Below are positions 13,700 to 25,493 of a stretch of DNA of 64,000 bases, one piece after another. Source of the stretch: Cercophora sp. LCS_1 (taxonomy: Eukaryota > Ascomycota > Sordariomycetes > Sordariales > Lasiosphaeriaceae); NCBI GenBank assembly GCA_036250225.1, contig JAPZLL010000031.1:62001-126000 (forward strand), in the 5' to 3' direction. Positions within the stretch are counted from its first letter, which is position 1. Each line of letters starts with the position of its first letter. The notes beneath the pieces are model-generated. The model saw nothing but the letters and a program-made list of their open reading frames with translations. It ran no database searches and had not been told where the DNA came from. Made by a program: the position numbers and the translations under genes.

Positions 13700-14533
13700 A
13701 GCTCCAGGTGGGTGTTGTGGCTGCAAGACCAGCTGACTGAGACCCCAAGTTGGGCAGGTGTGCACACAGCGCCCATCCTTGATTTTAACACTGTGTGGCT
13801 CAGGCGAGGAGGAGAGGGCAGGAACGGCCCCCGCTCTTCCATCGTTGTCGCTGGCTGGACGGCTTCTGCCAGCGGAGGGCGCTTGACAGGGTGCGACCCG
13901 CTGGCCCGCTCAGTGTGGGAGCCGCCCAGGGGCAGGGGAGTATCGCAGAGGCCCACACGCCGTTCCTCGCCGCTTTGCTTTTCCCTCTTGAACCCACCCC
14001 CCGTCCCGGTTGCTCTCTTTTTTCCCCTTCCCCAGTCCCTTTTATCCATCCTCGTTGCTCCATCGTCACGTCGGTCGTTGACCAGCTTCTTCCTTCCTCC
14101 TCCCCCACTTCTGTTTTCGCTTTTCTCACCACAGTCACTCTCTTAGAATCACTATTCAGCCCCTTCTACGGAACCCGTTCACTCCTTCCGGGTCCAGGGC
14201 AATTACCTTCTTTCAATCTTGAGTCGAGACGTCTTTACCAGGCGTCGATTACCCCCAAAACTCTGAAACCTCCTGCTCCTCTCGAGGACCGGAACGACGC
14301 TCCTTACAGCTTTGACGATTTCGTATTGTATTCGATCATTCCTTCGATTGCCCGCCAGTTTTAGAGCGCGATATCCCATTTGCCCGCCGCGGCCCTAAAC
14401 TCAATTCGACCTTCCTCATCGCACACCGCCTGACACGCCCGCACGTGTCTAACAGTTTGTTATTGGAGGGTTCGAAGGATATCGCGCGTTTTTGGCTACT
14501 CGTCCGACCAACGACCGACACTCGGGCCTCGAA
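13700..14533 (+). promoter_or_regulatory. 834-nt ATG-free leader/promoter of the homeobox gene
   Basis: Between the ATG at 13697 and the homeobox start at 14534 there is no ATG on the plus strand in any frame. A strongly pyrimidine-rich block lies at about 13960-14120. Absence of ATG over this length is what a long scanned 5' leader under selection looks like. Where transcription starts cannot be seen, so part of the interval may be promoter. Confidence 0.6.
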
Positions 14534-16501
14534 ATGGCTACCGACGCGATCAAGCAGGAGGACGGCCTGGCCCCACTGGCCGCTGGCTCGTCCGCCTCGC
14601 CCGCTAGCAGCAACGCTGGCCTTCCGACACCTAATTCCGCCGCTCCCACCAAGATGAATCAGACGCCCTCCCCGTCCACAAGCGGCTCAAACGCTCAATC
14701 CTCGGCCTCGAGGCGCCCTCCCCGAAAGAGCACCCTCACGCAGCAGCAGAAGAACCAAAAGCGACAGCGGGCAACTCAGGATCAGCTGACGACGTTGGAG
14801 ATGGAGTTCAACAAGAACCCCACTCCTACCGCCACTGTCCGTGAGAGGATAGCGGAGGAGATCAATATGACCGAGAGGTCTGTTCAGATCTGGTTCCAGA
14901 ACCGGTGAGCGGCCATTTATGAGATCTAGTTGAACGCAAACACTAACCAGGAACAGCCGCGCCAAGATCAAGATGTTGGCGAAGAAGAGCCTGGAAACCG
15001 GTGAAAACATTGATGACATCCCCGAGTCCATGCGGCAGTATCTTCAAATACAGGCCATGGAAAATGGTAAGGGTTTTGGCTACTTTGGTCGCACCGGCCT
15101 CATGCCCTACGGCCCCCACAGCGCTCTAGGCGGTGACCAAAGTGGACAGGGCAAAGTCTGTAAGTATATTCTTGCAAAGAGCCCGTCTGCATTTGCTTAC
15201 ACCGGGATACAGTGATTCACCATCTTACCTGCCGCTCCCTCGCCATTGGCTCTTGGACCCGTGTGGGCCAAAACACCATGGATCTCATCATCTTCTACTC
15301 GCCTGACAAGTGCACGATGACATACTACATCAACAGCGAGCAGGCTGGGTACAAGATTGAGTATCCGTTCGCCTACATCAAGAGCATCTTCCTGGACAAT
15401 ACCGAGGGCGAAAACGGCGGTATCACCATTGAATTGTTGAACCACCCCTTCTTCTTCATGGACTCTGCCGCCGGATCCGGAGGGTTCTTTGCGTGCGGTG
15501 ATTTCACCGAAGACCAGCAGGCTACTCACGTTCTGACGCACCGCCTCGGTGGAAACCCGAAGGTGCTGAGTGGTCAATTGGCAAAGCTCATCAGCCTTGA
15601 GGCCTTCATGCATCGACACAGCCCCCCGAACCCGATGCTTGAGCCCTTTGCGACGACACCATTCGCCCATCCCTCGCTCTCTGTCTCTGCGCCTGTGTCA
15701 CCGACCGCGAGACCCTCGTCGCAGCCCAACTTCGCGCAACCCCACGTTGGCATGTTCCAGGAAACTCAATGGGGCATCTCGCACTCGCATCAGAACATGA
15801 TGATGCGGGGGCCGGGCCACAAGAGGCAACGAAGTCGCAGTGTGCCGGGTCCGATTGACTTCCAGACGATGCAGTTTCTTCAGCAGGGCCCGCCGAGCTT
15901 CCACATCACGCAACCCGAGAGCCAGGCACCGTCGCATAACCCGCATCTCTTCAGTCCCATCCCTCAGCAGCCCAATTTGCTGGGCCCGTTGGGCCCTGGT
16001 TTGCGGATTGATACGCAGGCTGGGTTTGGGTCGCTTGATATGCGGCAGTATCCTTTGTCCGCGACTACAGCGCCTTCGCCTTCGGAATTCTCGAGCCCCA
16101 ACTACTTTGCGACCCAGGCACCTGACACGTCTGGGATCCCGGCGGCAAGCTTCACGCCGTATAGCGGCACTTTCTCGCCGTTAGTCAATCCTAGCAACTT
16201 GGGGGTGCCACCTCCGTCGATCTCGCCACTGTCCTTCGATCACCCGGGCCCGGCCATTGTTGGCGAATCGCCCCCAACTGCTATGGCCCCGATCTACGAG
16301 AGCTCTGCGGTCTCAGACGACGGGAACAGCCTGAATGACATGTACCAACCTGGCAAGCATACAATCACACTACCGCTCCATCCGCACTCCCCCTACGTGG
16401 AAAACCAAGCCGAGCTCGAACTCAACCAGTTTATGGATCTCAAGCACTTCGACGTTGACCCGGCTTCTCTGTCCCCAGAGAGTGTTCACCAGCAGGCCTA
16501 G
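14534..16501 (+). CDS. Homeobox transcription factor (Pho2/Phx1/Grf10-like)
   Basis: Exons 14534-14904, 14957-15159 and 15213-16501 encode 620 residues. Introns are 52 and 53 nt; the first has branch CTAAC and the second GTAAGT. Choosing the AG at 14956 rather than 14950 gives the invariant homeodomain helix-3 motif WFQNRRAK. The homeodomain spans about residues 73-133 and follows a Ser/Pro-rich N-terminus. After it comes a conserved-looking block (GSWTRVGQNTMDLIIFYSPD and onward to about 330) of the kind that follows the homeodomain in fungal Phx1/Pho2-type regulators. The rest is a long Pro/Ser/Gln-rich tail typical of activation regions. The protein should bind DNA in the nucleus; targets cannot be read from the sequence. 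The start ATG is the first in 834 nt of leader. Confidence 0.9.
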
Positions 16502-19385
16502 CCAGCAACGATGAGTTCTTTGCCATTCCCTTCGCCTCTGCCCTGCTCGGCCCCGAGTTCGGCGAAACTCATAGACGGTTCATGACGTATTATACCCATT
16601 GAGAAAGGTTACTGGTTCGACCACTTCCGGCGTTTTGGGGGATTTTGCTGTATATACCAGGAAGCTTTGCGACCACCACCCCCTTGCCGCTGAACCTCGA
16701 CACATATCCAGTCACCTCGGATGCAACCAAGAACACTCCCCATTTGATTTCCTGTTCTTGTCCCATTTCATCTATCAGCCACGAATCTGCATGACGACAT
16801 CTTTTCTGCATGCGTGTCTGGCACAAGCGGCTTTCGGGTCTTTTTTGCTTTGTTCGAATTTTGCTTCGATGGTTCGACTTCCGGCTCGTTGCTTTTATGG
16901 CGCTTCTTCTGTCAATATCACGGTTCCTGCACCCCCGTTATCAGGAACCTCTTTAATACCTAGTTTTACTTAGGCCACTTTGGCCCGTTGAGTTTTTTGT
17001 GCTTTGGAACGGCGCGGAGGGCGGTTTATGCCCAGGGAAAATTGAGGGGTTGGCAGGCTGCTGGAGAAAAGATGAATGGCGAGGCCCAGGAGGCTATTTT
17101 GGTTTCGGGATTTAATTCATGGGGATTTCAAATGTCTTGTTTTGGGACGGTTTCCTAGGGTCGAATGTGCTGAGGTCTTCTACGGAGGTAGGGATCACAA
17201 AGCGGCTGGCGGAGCGAAGATGAGAGTCAGTCGTCAAATGGAGAGTAGCCACCAGGACAGCACATGTTGGCCTACGAGGTTGAAAGTGGAGGGTGGTTGG
17301 GTTTTTACGACTTCATGGCAGGATCCTAATCAACGAACAATATACCACTAGAAACTCTACTCATTCTCTGACATATTGTGCTCGTGACGCCGTATGTTGC
17401 CGCGATATGGCTAACGCGCTGGGCGATGGTATCCTCTGAGGACAGTTATGGTGCCTGCCCCAACCAAGCCGCCAGCGGGTCAGGCTGGTGTAGGGCTGAG
17501 AGCGAAGTGCTACGCTGTCATATTTCGGGATTTCTCATGGAATGTAGCGTCTCACCAAGAATACAATGCGAACATGTGTCTGCAAGCGATTTCATCTGCC
17601 GCGCTAAAGATTTAAGAACGGGGCCGAACAGCCGGGCCGATGCGACACAGTGCAATCGCGATGTGAAGAAAAAAGAAATAAAATTGCAGAGTCGCATTCC
17701 GGGATGCAGAGCCGCCAGGCTTGTAAGCTGGACGGCACGGATGAAACGGCGCCTGGAATTTTGGAGACTTGAGCACCACCCAAGACGTCGGCGCTCCAAG
17801 AGGACAGTTGGTAGACTTCTGGCTTGGAGACCACATGACGAGTGATCCGTTGTGTGGTCAGCAGGTATACTTGAAAACCGCCACAGACCTTGGTTGTAGC
17901 CACCACTGAATATGTAGCGGTGATACTCATGATATCTTCACCGACAACATGTTGGTGTTTTGAGCGTTCGGAGGTGGTAAGGAGACGTTTATCCGTAGGC
18001 TACAGTTTACGGTGGAAGACTGCCTACGACTCGGGTACAATATCCCTGTCACCTTCAAGGCTCGCGCTAACATTTTTGAGCATGTCCTTGTGCCCATTGT
18101 TGTTTTTCTATATGCAAGTGACGACGGGTGTGGTCATTGATGCATGAATCAGTTCGACCTGTGGAATCTGGATTCTCAAGGCACTTGACACTACGGCAGT
18201 AGTGGTGCTTGTTTCATGCACATGCAGTGGAATGCCGGAGGCGAGAGCCGGAGACCCGTCAGCCCCAGTTTAGCGTGGAAGCTGCCGCGAATGTGGCTCA
18301 GTTACCATCTCACTTCGTGGCTACCTCATGTCAGGTTAAATATTTCGGGGGTAGGATTGCAACCTGATAAAGGCGCGACAGGTTGTGCCTTGGGTTGGTG
18401 TGTCGTATCTGCTGACCGCCAAAAGTCGCAAAGAAAAGCGGATACATTTACTGTGTTGGGCTGTCGGTTTCGCGGTTCCACAGTGGCGATGCTCCAGCAG
18501 GCCGGCGCTAACGTCATCACTGTCCGCGCGCTTGAAGGGCAAAAAGGGGTATGGTCTCGCCGAGATATTGGCAACGGCTCCTTGGCTGATGGCAATTGTG
18601 GAAGCTGTTGGGTACAGCATCGAATGGGAATGGCTCCCCTGGGCCACATGCAAGATCCAGTGGTCTAACCCCGCTTTTTGCTTCCCGGATTCCAGTCGTT
18701 TGCAGCCTGTTCAGCGTTCCTGCCACTCCTGCCTCGGGTCTGAGGGCGAGCCACCCGTAAACGCATGCTGCAGTGCGCCAAGATCGGAGGTTCCTCGTGG
18801 CTGGGAGTTTCTGACACGACGCCAGTCGCCGTCATGCAAAGCTGGATTCCGTCGCGGGGCCGATTTTCGTTCCAACTTGTGTCGACGAACACGCCAACTT
18901 TATCCCGCCGACAAGCGCAGTGCAACACCTTGGGACGGCCGACTCACACTTGAGACTGACACGACGCTTCCCTGCTGATGGCGACCTCCTGCGAGTAGTT
19001 TCGCTGTGGTGGACGGGCGCTCGCAGTGTGTACTTTTTGGATTGGTTCTTGCGGGACTTTTCATTGTTCGTCTCGTCTTCCTTTTGTGTTCCAACCTGGA
19101 TCGTTCCGGGTCGGATCGCGGACAGAACCTCATCCAATCTATTCGCCCGTGTCGCAACACCAGGCTACCCCATCTCTTTCGTGTCGCTTCAGGGGCCTGG
19201 ACCATTCTTTTTTCCCCACGCTACGAGCTCTTGATGCTGGCGCATCTGGCCGCAGCAAGCCACAATCAAGCACGGTACCGTCGACCATCTCGCCGGCGGA
19301 CCTTGAATTCAGCCGCCAAGATTCATTGAACACGTTCCAGCCGGGAGTCGGTCCACTCCCTTACCGTGTCTCGCTCGTCTGGCGC
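16502..19385. other. Gene-free region between homeobox gene and flippase
   Basis: About 2.9 kb holding the 3' end of the homeobox transcript and the upstream region of the flippase gene. No open frame has a recognisable motif. One frame near 19006-19329 contains a hydrophobic run but starts at a non-ATG codon and is more likely leader sequence. Confidence 0.5.
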
Positions 19386-19489
19386 ATGCCAATCAGGACA
19401 TGTGCGATTATAGTACACGAGTCCTGGTGACCTTCTCGAGCCCGCCCAATCCTCAGACGCCGACCTACACCAACTGCTTTGGTGGCTGA
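19386..19489 (+). promoter_or_regulatory. Two overlapping upstream ORFs before the flippase gene
   Basis: Two short ORFs in different frames lie just ahead of the flippase start. uORF1 (19386-19430) has 14 codons plus stop. uORF2 (19400-19489) has 29 codons plus stop and ends 14 nt before the main ATG at 19504. If the transcript includes them, ribosomes would meet both before the main start, which usually lowers translation. No transcript evidence is available here. Confidence 0.5.
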
Positions 19490-19503
19490 GGTCCGGCGCG
19501 CAA

Positions 19504-22500
19504 ATGGCGGAAAGACGCCACGACAATGTGCCCGACGGGCTGCGCGACCAACTCGACCAGATTGAGCTGCAGCACAGCGAGTTACCCGAGCCTCCTACCG
19601 TTCAACCAGCCGAGGGACGTGTTTCAAGCTCGGGCAATGCGCCCGAAAGCAGCTCTTCAAGTCCTCGCGATGCCCAGGCTCAAGAGACTTCTTGGACACC
19701 GTTAACCGCTGACGCTCGGGGTGGAAGACCACACGCTCGATTCGCCGAGCCCACCAGCCGAGAGGATACGCCGCGGCTGCAGCCCCGACGTGCCAGAACC
19801 GAACCTTACGCAGCCGATTCGCACGACAGCGGGAAGACGGAGCGGGCCGGGCAGCTGGGGCTCACGGTACCAGGAGAGTCTCAAGCCAAGGGAGCAAGCA
19901 GTAGCGAAGACCACCGGTTCTCCCTCACACAACCGCGGCAGCGTTTCGACGACTTGCATGGGGATGTGAAAACAGCCATGACGTCCGCCCGGGATACGAA
20001 CGCCATGCTGCATCACTATCGGGACTGGGTTGGGAGGCGCCGAGAAAAAAAAAGAAAACTCACCAGCAGGCCCTGGGGGAAGATACGAACCTCTGCCGCA
20101 TCGTACTACCAGCGATACGTCATCGAAGGCCTCTTGCAACAGAAGCCCCTCCCGCCGAGTAAGGACGGGAGGCACATTCCGCTGCGGCCAGGTTTGGCCA
20201 GGCGAAAACCTCTGGAGGACGAGCGAACAGGCCGTCCCTACATCAACAACTTCATTCGATCCAGCAGATATACAGTCTGGGACTTTCTGCCCAAGCAGTT
20301 GTTCTTCCAGTTCAGCAAGCTGGCCAATTTTTACTTCCTTGTCATCGGCATCATGCAAATGATTCCTGGACTCAGCACGACTGGCACATACACAACGATA
20401 GGACCTCTGATATTCTTTGTGGGATTCAGCATTGCCAAGGAGGGCTATGACGATTATCGCAGATATCAGCTCGATAAGCAGGAGAACAGGAGTTCTGCGT
20501 GGGTGTTGGATCCCGAGAACGACGTGAAGCCGAACGCCAGGATACGACGGAGAGCAAAGTCAGCCTCCAAGAATGCCGAATCAACGCCTGTGGGTGTAGA
20601 CAATCAGATGACGGAGCTGGAGGAGGTGGCCACTGGTAGCCAGAATGCCGAAGTTGAACCGTGGGCCGAAGTCGAGTGGCAAGATCTCCGAGTTGGCGAT
20701 ATAATCCGACTCCGACGAGACGACAGCGTCCCCGCCGACATTGCGCTGCTGCACGCAACAGGCCCGAACGGCATGGCATACATCGAAACCATGGCGCTAG
20801 ACGGCGAGACTAACCTCAAGAGTAAGCAAGCCTGCCCTCTGCTGGCCGAGGAGTGCCGCACAATCGCGGGCATGTCCTCATGCGAAGCCGAGGTTGTGTC
20901 CGAGGACCCGAATCTTGACCTCTACAACTACGAGGGGCGTGTCACAGTGAACGGCAAGACGATGCCCCTGACGCTAAACCAGGTGGTGTACAGGGGCTCG
21001 ACACTGCGGAATACCGCTCAGGCAGTTGGTCTTGTGATCAACACCGGAGAGGAATGCAAAATCCGCATGAACGCGCACAAAAACGTTCATGCCAAGGCGC
21101 CTGAGATGCAGTACACCGTCAACCGGATTGTCATTATGTTGGTGCTCTTTGTCGTGTCACTCAGCATCGGTCTCACGATTGGGTACCAGATTTGGCGTCG
21201 CCGTTACGAGCGTCGGGCCTGGTATTTACGTGGTGCCTCGGTGCCCCTCAAGGAGATCCTTATCGGTTTCATCATCGTGTTCAACACACTGATCCCTCTC
21301 TCCCTCTACGTCAGTCTCGAAATCATCAAGTTAGGCCAGCTATACTTTCTACGAGATGTTGAAATGTACGACCCCGTCACAGACACCCCTATGGTTGCCA
21401 ACACATCCACCATTCTGGAAAACCTCGGCCAGGTTAGCTATGTGTTTTCGGACAAGACCGGCACATTGACAGAAAACATCATGAAGTTTCGGAAGATGAG
21501 CGTGGCGGGGACGGCATGGCTGCACGATCGTGATCTGAGGGAGGCAGCAAAGAAGCGGCAGAGATCAGCAAGCCGGGGGCGAGCAGAAAAGGGAGACAAG
21601 GGGCGAAAAAGCTTCACCCTGAGGAGACGGGCTGAAGTCGCCCCTCCGGTTGAACCCAAGCCAATCGATGAAGACGACAGCGAGCCACCTCGTTCTATAC
21701 GGCAGTCCACAACCAGCCGTCCAGGGTCGACCGTCAATCCGAGCATGACACACCCGGAGCTACTCAACACAGACGATCTAATCCGTCATATCCGCAACAA
21801 GCCAAACACTCCGTTCGCGCGCAAAGTCCGCCATTTCATCATCTGCGTGGCACTGTGCCACACGTGTCTCCCAGAAGTTACAGACGACGGTGAGACCAAG
21901 TTCCAGGCAGCGTCTCCTGACGAGCTCGCGCTTGTTGAAGCTGCTCGGGATTTGGGCTATCTTCTGGTTGACCGGCCGGCGCAATGCATCAAGCTCCAAT
22001 CCCAGGACGCCAACGGCTCCACGGTGACGGAGACATACGAGGTACTCGATGTCGTTGAGTTCAGCAGCAAGCGCAAGCGGATGTCCATCATCATCCGTAT
22101 GCCAGACGGGAAGGTGTGCATCTTCATCAAGGGCGCTGACAGCACCGTTCTTCCCCGTCTAAAGCAGCGGCAGCTTGCGGTTCAGGCTGCGTCGGCCGTC
22201 GAGCGGAGGGCAAGTCTGCGCAAGAGTATGGAGCAAGAGAAGGCATTGCGCCGGTTGAGTCTCCAGAGCCCCACCCGGAATAGTATGACGGGTGGCCGTA
22301 TCTCGGCGACCTTGGATCGCAGAAGCTCACGAATCGGCGACGGGCGCAAGTCTCTCACCTTGACAGCGGACTTCGATACTTGGCTCTCGAGGCGTGAGAA
22401 TGGGGAGCATAGTCGGCGCTCGGTGGCCGATGAACCAGACCAGTATCTCCGCCCATCTTTCACGCGAGCACGGCCGTCGGTTGATACAACTCTCTCCCAT

Positions 22501-24477
22501 GATCTGTATGACAATATTATCGACGAGTCCCTGTTGCTGAATGAGTCGGCCGTGTTTGAACGTTGCTTCCAGCACGTGGATGACTTCGCCTCGGAGGGTC
22601 TGCGCACGTTGATCTACGCCTATCGCTACCTCGGCGAGGACGAGTATGCCAAGTGGAAGGAAGTGTATCAAGAGGCCACGACCAGTCTGGTCAACCGCCA
22701 GGAGCAAATAGAGGAAGCGGCAGAGCTCATTGAGCAGAATTTTGACCTGGCAGGGGCGACAGCTATTGAGGACAAGCTGCAGCATGGGGTTCCGGAAACA
22801 ATCGACAATCTGCACCGTGCCAACATCAAGGTCTGGATGCTGACAGGCGACAAGCGCGAAACCGCCATCAACATTGCTCATTCAGCCAGGATTTGCAAGC
22901 CGTATTCCGAAGTTTACATCATCGACGTGACGCAACACAACTTGCAGGAGAAGGTTGCCGCAACGCTGATCGATGTCGGTCGTGGGATGGTCCCGCATTC
23001 GGTGGTTGTCATTGACGGCCACACGTTGTCGGTGGTCGAGCAAGACGAGTCGCTCAAGATCTTGTTCTTCGATTTGGTAGCCAGGGTTGATTCCGTCATC
23101 TGCTGCCGCGCGTCTCCGTCACAAAAGGCCACACTGGTCAAGTCGATTCGCCAGATCATCCCTTCCGCTGTGACGCTCGCCATCGGCGACGGTGCCAATG
23201 ACATTGCGATGATCCAAGCTTCGCATGTGGGTATCGGCATTTCTGGAAGGGAGGGCCTCCAAGCCGCTCGCATTTCCGACTACTCGATTGCTCAGTTTAG
23301 GTTCCTTCAGCGCCTGCTCTTTGTCCACGGCCGGTGGATTTATATCCGGACGGGCAAATACGTCCTCGGCACGTTTTGGAAAGAAATGATCTTTTACGTA
23401 CTCCAGGCGCACTTCCAGCAATACAATGGCTTCACGGGCACATCGCTCTTCGAGTCTACCAGCTTGACAGTGTTCAACACCGTCTTCACGTCGCTGCCCG
23501 TCATCATCCCCGGCATTTTCGAGAAGGATCTCTCGGCTGAGACGCTCATGGCAGTGCCGGAGCTATACGCATTTGGACAGCGCAACATGGGCTTCAACCT
23601 GAGACTCTACTTTGGCTGGATGTTCATGGCGCTTTCGGAATCCGTCATTATCTTTTACACCATCTACTTTCTTTACGCGCGGTCCCATTTTCCCGTTTAT
23701 ACGGATTTGTTTCCGGTTGGGCAGCTTGCTTTTGGTGTATCTGTGATTTTCATCGACATCAAGCTGTTCCTGATGGAGATGCGTCATCGGTCTGTTATTT
23801 GCATATGCGGCTGTTTGTTATCGCTGCTGGGCTGGTTTCTTTGGAATATCATCCTCGCGGTTCTGTATAACAACACGCCGGGCCCCTATAGAGTGCATGA
23901 CGGTTTCATTGCCGGGTTTGGTCGGAGTCCTTGGTGGTGGTGTATCACGTTCCTGGTGCTCGGCGCACTCGTGGTGTTTGAGCTCTCGGTTACAGCTCTT
24001 AGGAGGACGATTTGGCCGACGGATCAGGATGTTATGCAAGAGATCGAGCAGGTGGATGGTGCGGTGTACCTGCTCAAAAACGGAGGGATGAGGCCTCCCG
24101 GCGCGGACGCGGAACACGGTCCTAGAGAGAAGGGGCCGGATGGTTCCGTGTCGGCGACGGTGATGCCTTGGCCGGACGGGTCGGAGGGAGCCGGCGGCTT
24201 TTCCTGGCCCTGGCGGGGAAGCAGGAGCGGCAGAGATAAAAGGGTGGCCAGAACGTCCGTGCCGCCCTCGTTGATGGAGGAGTTGGAAAGGGAGATGACA
24301 CAAGGCAGTGGGGAGCGGGCTGCCACCAAGGTGCCCAGGGTCAGGATATCGGAGGACCACAGTGAACTTTGGATACAAGAGGCGGATTCGGGGCTAGCGG
24401 GTGGGCACATGATGCAGAGCCCGATCGAGCTGCAAAGCCCAAAGAGCGGGCTTTTTGGAAAGCGGGATGGGAAATAG
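19504..24477 (+). CDS. DNF3: P4-type phospholipid-translocating ATPase (Dnf3-like flippase)
   Basis: A single exon of 1657 residues, close to the length I recall for yeast Dnf3. The start is ATG in a CAAATGG context. The order is a disordered N-terminus (about 1-150), paired membrane helices, actuator domain with DGET at 433-436, phosphorylation motif DKTGTLT with Asp650, a nucleotide domain with KGAD, hinge MLTGDKRETA, DGAND, and six C-terminal membrane helices. The sequence before Asp650 (VANTSTILENLGQVSYVF) resembles Dnf3 rather than Dnf1/2 or Drs2. The family flips lipids to the cytosolic leaflet, and Dnf3 acts in the trans-Golgi and plasma membrane. A Ser/Arg-rich insert (about 895-985) in the nucleotide domain has two matches to the flippase-kinase consensus, at Ser904 and Ser950. 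Two upstream ORFs precede the gene. Confidence 0.93.
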   Translation: MAERRHDNVPDGLRDQLDQIELQHSELPEPPTVQPAEGRVSSSGNAPESSSSSPRDAQAQETSWTPLTADARGGRPHARFAEPTSREDTPRLQPRRARTEPYAADSHDSGKTERAGQLGLTVPGESQAKGASSSEDHRFSLTQPRQRFDDLHGDVKTAMTSARDTNAMLHHYRDWVGRRREKKRKLTSRPWGKIRTSAASYYQRYVIEGLLQQKPLPPSKDGRHIPLRPGLARRKPLEDERTGRPYINNFIRSSRYTVWDFLPKQLFFQFSKLANFYFLVIGIMQMIPGLSTTGTYTTIGPLIFFVGFSIAKEGYDDYRRYQLDKQENRSSAWVLDPENDVKPNARIRRRAKSASKNAESTPVGVDNQMTELEEVATGSQNAEVEPWAEVEWQDLRVGDIIRLRRDDSVPADIALLHATGPNGMAYIETMALDGETNLKSKQACPLLAEECRTIAGMSSCEAEVVSEDPNLDLYNYEGRVTVNGKTMPLTLNQVVYRGSTLRNTAQAVGLVINTGEECKIRMNAHKNVHAKAPEMQYTVNRIVIMLVLFVVSLSIGLTIGYQIWRRRYERRAWYLRGASVPLKEILIGFIIVFNTLIPLSLYVSLEIIKLGQLYFLRDVEMYDPVTDTPMVANTSTILENLGQVSYVFSDKTGTLTENIMKFRKMSVAGTAWLHDRDLREAAKKRQRSASRGRAEKGDKGRKSFTLRRRAEVAPPVEPKPIDEDDSEPPRSIRQSTTSRPGSTVNPSMTHPELLNTDDLIRHIRNKPNTPFARKVRHFIICVALCHTCLPEVTDDGETKFQAASPDELALVEAARDLGYLLVDRPAQCIKLQSQDANGSTVTETYEVLDVVEFSSKRKRMSIIIRMPDGKVCIFIKGADSTVLPRLKQRQLAVQAASAVERRASLRKSMEQEKALRRLSLQSPTRNSMTGGRISATLDRRSSRIGDGRKSLTLTADFDTWLSRRENGEHSRRSVADEPDQYLRPSFTRARPSVDTTLSHDLYDNIIDESLLLNESAVFERCFQHVDDFASEGLRTLIYAYRYLGEDEYAKWKEVYQEATTSLVNRQEQIEEAAELIEQNFDLAGATAIEDKLQHGVPETIDNLHRANIKVWMLTGDKRETAINIAHSARICKPYSEVYIIDVTQHNLQEKVAATLIDVGRGMVPHSVVVIDGHTLSVVEQDESLKILFFDLVARVDSVICCRASPSQKATLVKSIRQIIPSAVTLAIGDGANDIAMIQASHVGIGISGREGLQAARISDYSIAQFRFLQRLLFVHGRWIYIRTGKYVLGTFWKEMIFYVLQAHFQQYNGFTGTSLFESTSLTVFNTVFTSLPVIIPGIFEKDLSAETLMAVPELYAFGQRNMGFNLRLYFGWMFMALSESVIIFYTIYFLYARSHFPVYTDLFPVGQLAFGVSVIFIDIKLFLMEMRHRSVICICGCLLSLLGWFLWNIILAVLYNNTPGPYRVHDGFIAGFGRSPWWWCITFLVLGALVVFELSVTALRRTIWPTDQDVMQEIEQVDGAVYLLKNGGMRPPGADAEHGPREKGPDGSVSATVMPWPDGSEGAGGFSWPWRGSRSGRDKRVARTSVPPSLMEELEREMTQGSGERAATKVPRVRISEDHSELWIQEADSGLAGGHMMQSPIELQSPKSGLFGKRDGK

Positions 24478-25102
24478 CCAAGGACTCACACCCTTGACTC
24501 ATGTCAAACATATACCCGGGGCGGAAACGTGATTTTTGGACATTGCTGGTCTGCCAACAGCATGGCGTGTTTTTGGAAAGACGCATTGCACGGCATTTGA
24601 GGCGTTACAATGGAGTTGCTTTTTTTTGGATCCAGGTATACCACGTTTGCAATTCTACAATGACATTATATGCACGCGGGGGTCTAGGCATTGTTTATGT
24701 GATTGCCACCCCATCTTCTGGCGCTGTAGCAGGGGTTGTCAGAGTGAGAGGAAGACCAAGCGTTGGTGGCGTTGCGGGCCTCGTCTTGTCTTTGAGGTCA
24801 ACTGAACGGCGAGCCTCAAGGCAGCGGCCCTTGTCATCAGCGCTGCGATGAGCTTTGCACAAAGTGAATCATGTCTTTACGGACCAGCTAACCGCCCAAG
24901 CCACCCAGACGTCGCCAACTCGTCCTAGCAACGCTTCCTCTACCCTCTTCTGCAAATCCGACAAGCCTGGCAGGCATTCCTTTCCTATCCACCAAACCTG
25001 ACGACAAGCACTCCCTCGAACGTCAAGGGTCCACGATTAACCTCTGGCATACCAACCCAGCAGCAATAACGACTGTCCGGTCATTCCTCTTCCTGTCCAA
25101 GA
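24478..25102. other. Intergenic: flippase 3' end and next upstream region
   Basis: A 625-nt gap. The last 200 nt (about 24900-25102) are C/A/T-rich and resemble the 5' leaders seen elsewhere in the window, which is one reason to suspect a gene starting at 25103. No other feature is visible. Confidence 0.45.
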
Positions 25103-25397
25103 ATGGCAGGATCAGGATTTATCCTCGGTGCCCCAGGCCCAGAAATCGGCACGCCACGACACAAACGCCCACCACCCGTGCTCCCGCCAGACCCAGTGCC
25201 CATCACCTCCACGACACCCCACGCTGCCCCTGCTATCCCCGTCGTCACATCAGAGACCAGTTACGAGATATCACATCACCCAACTCCTTTACATTCTCGT
25301 ACTCATCTCCATTAGACATCGACAAACTCAGACCCAACACTTTACACCTCAAAACGAGCATCTCCACCCTCACCCATTACTTCACTTCTAATCTAGA

Positions 25398-25493
<96 letters not shown>

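Noticed and set aside
13334..14146. 270-codon frame overlapping the homeobox leader
   Set aside because: Its C-terminal half is a translation of the CT-rich tract (Pro/Ser/Leu/Phe runs). The interval from 13700 on has no ATG and behaves as a leader.
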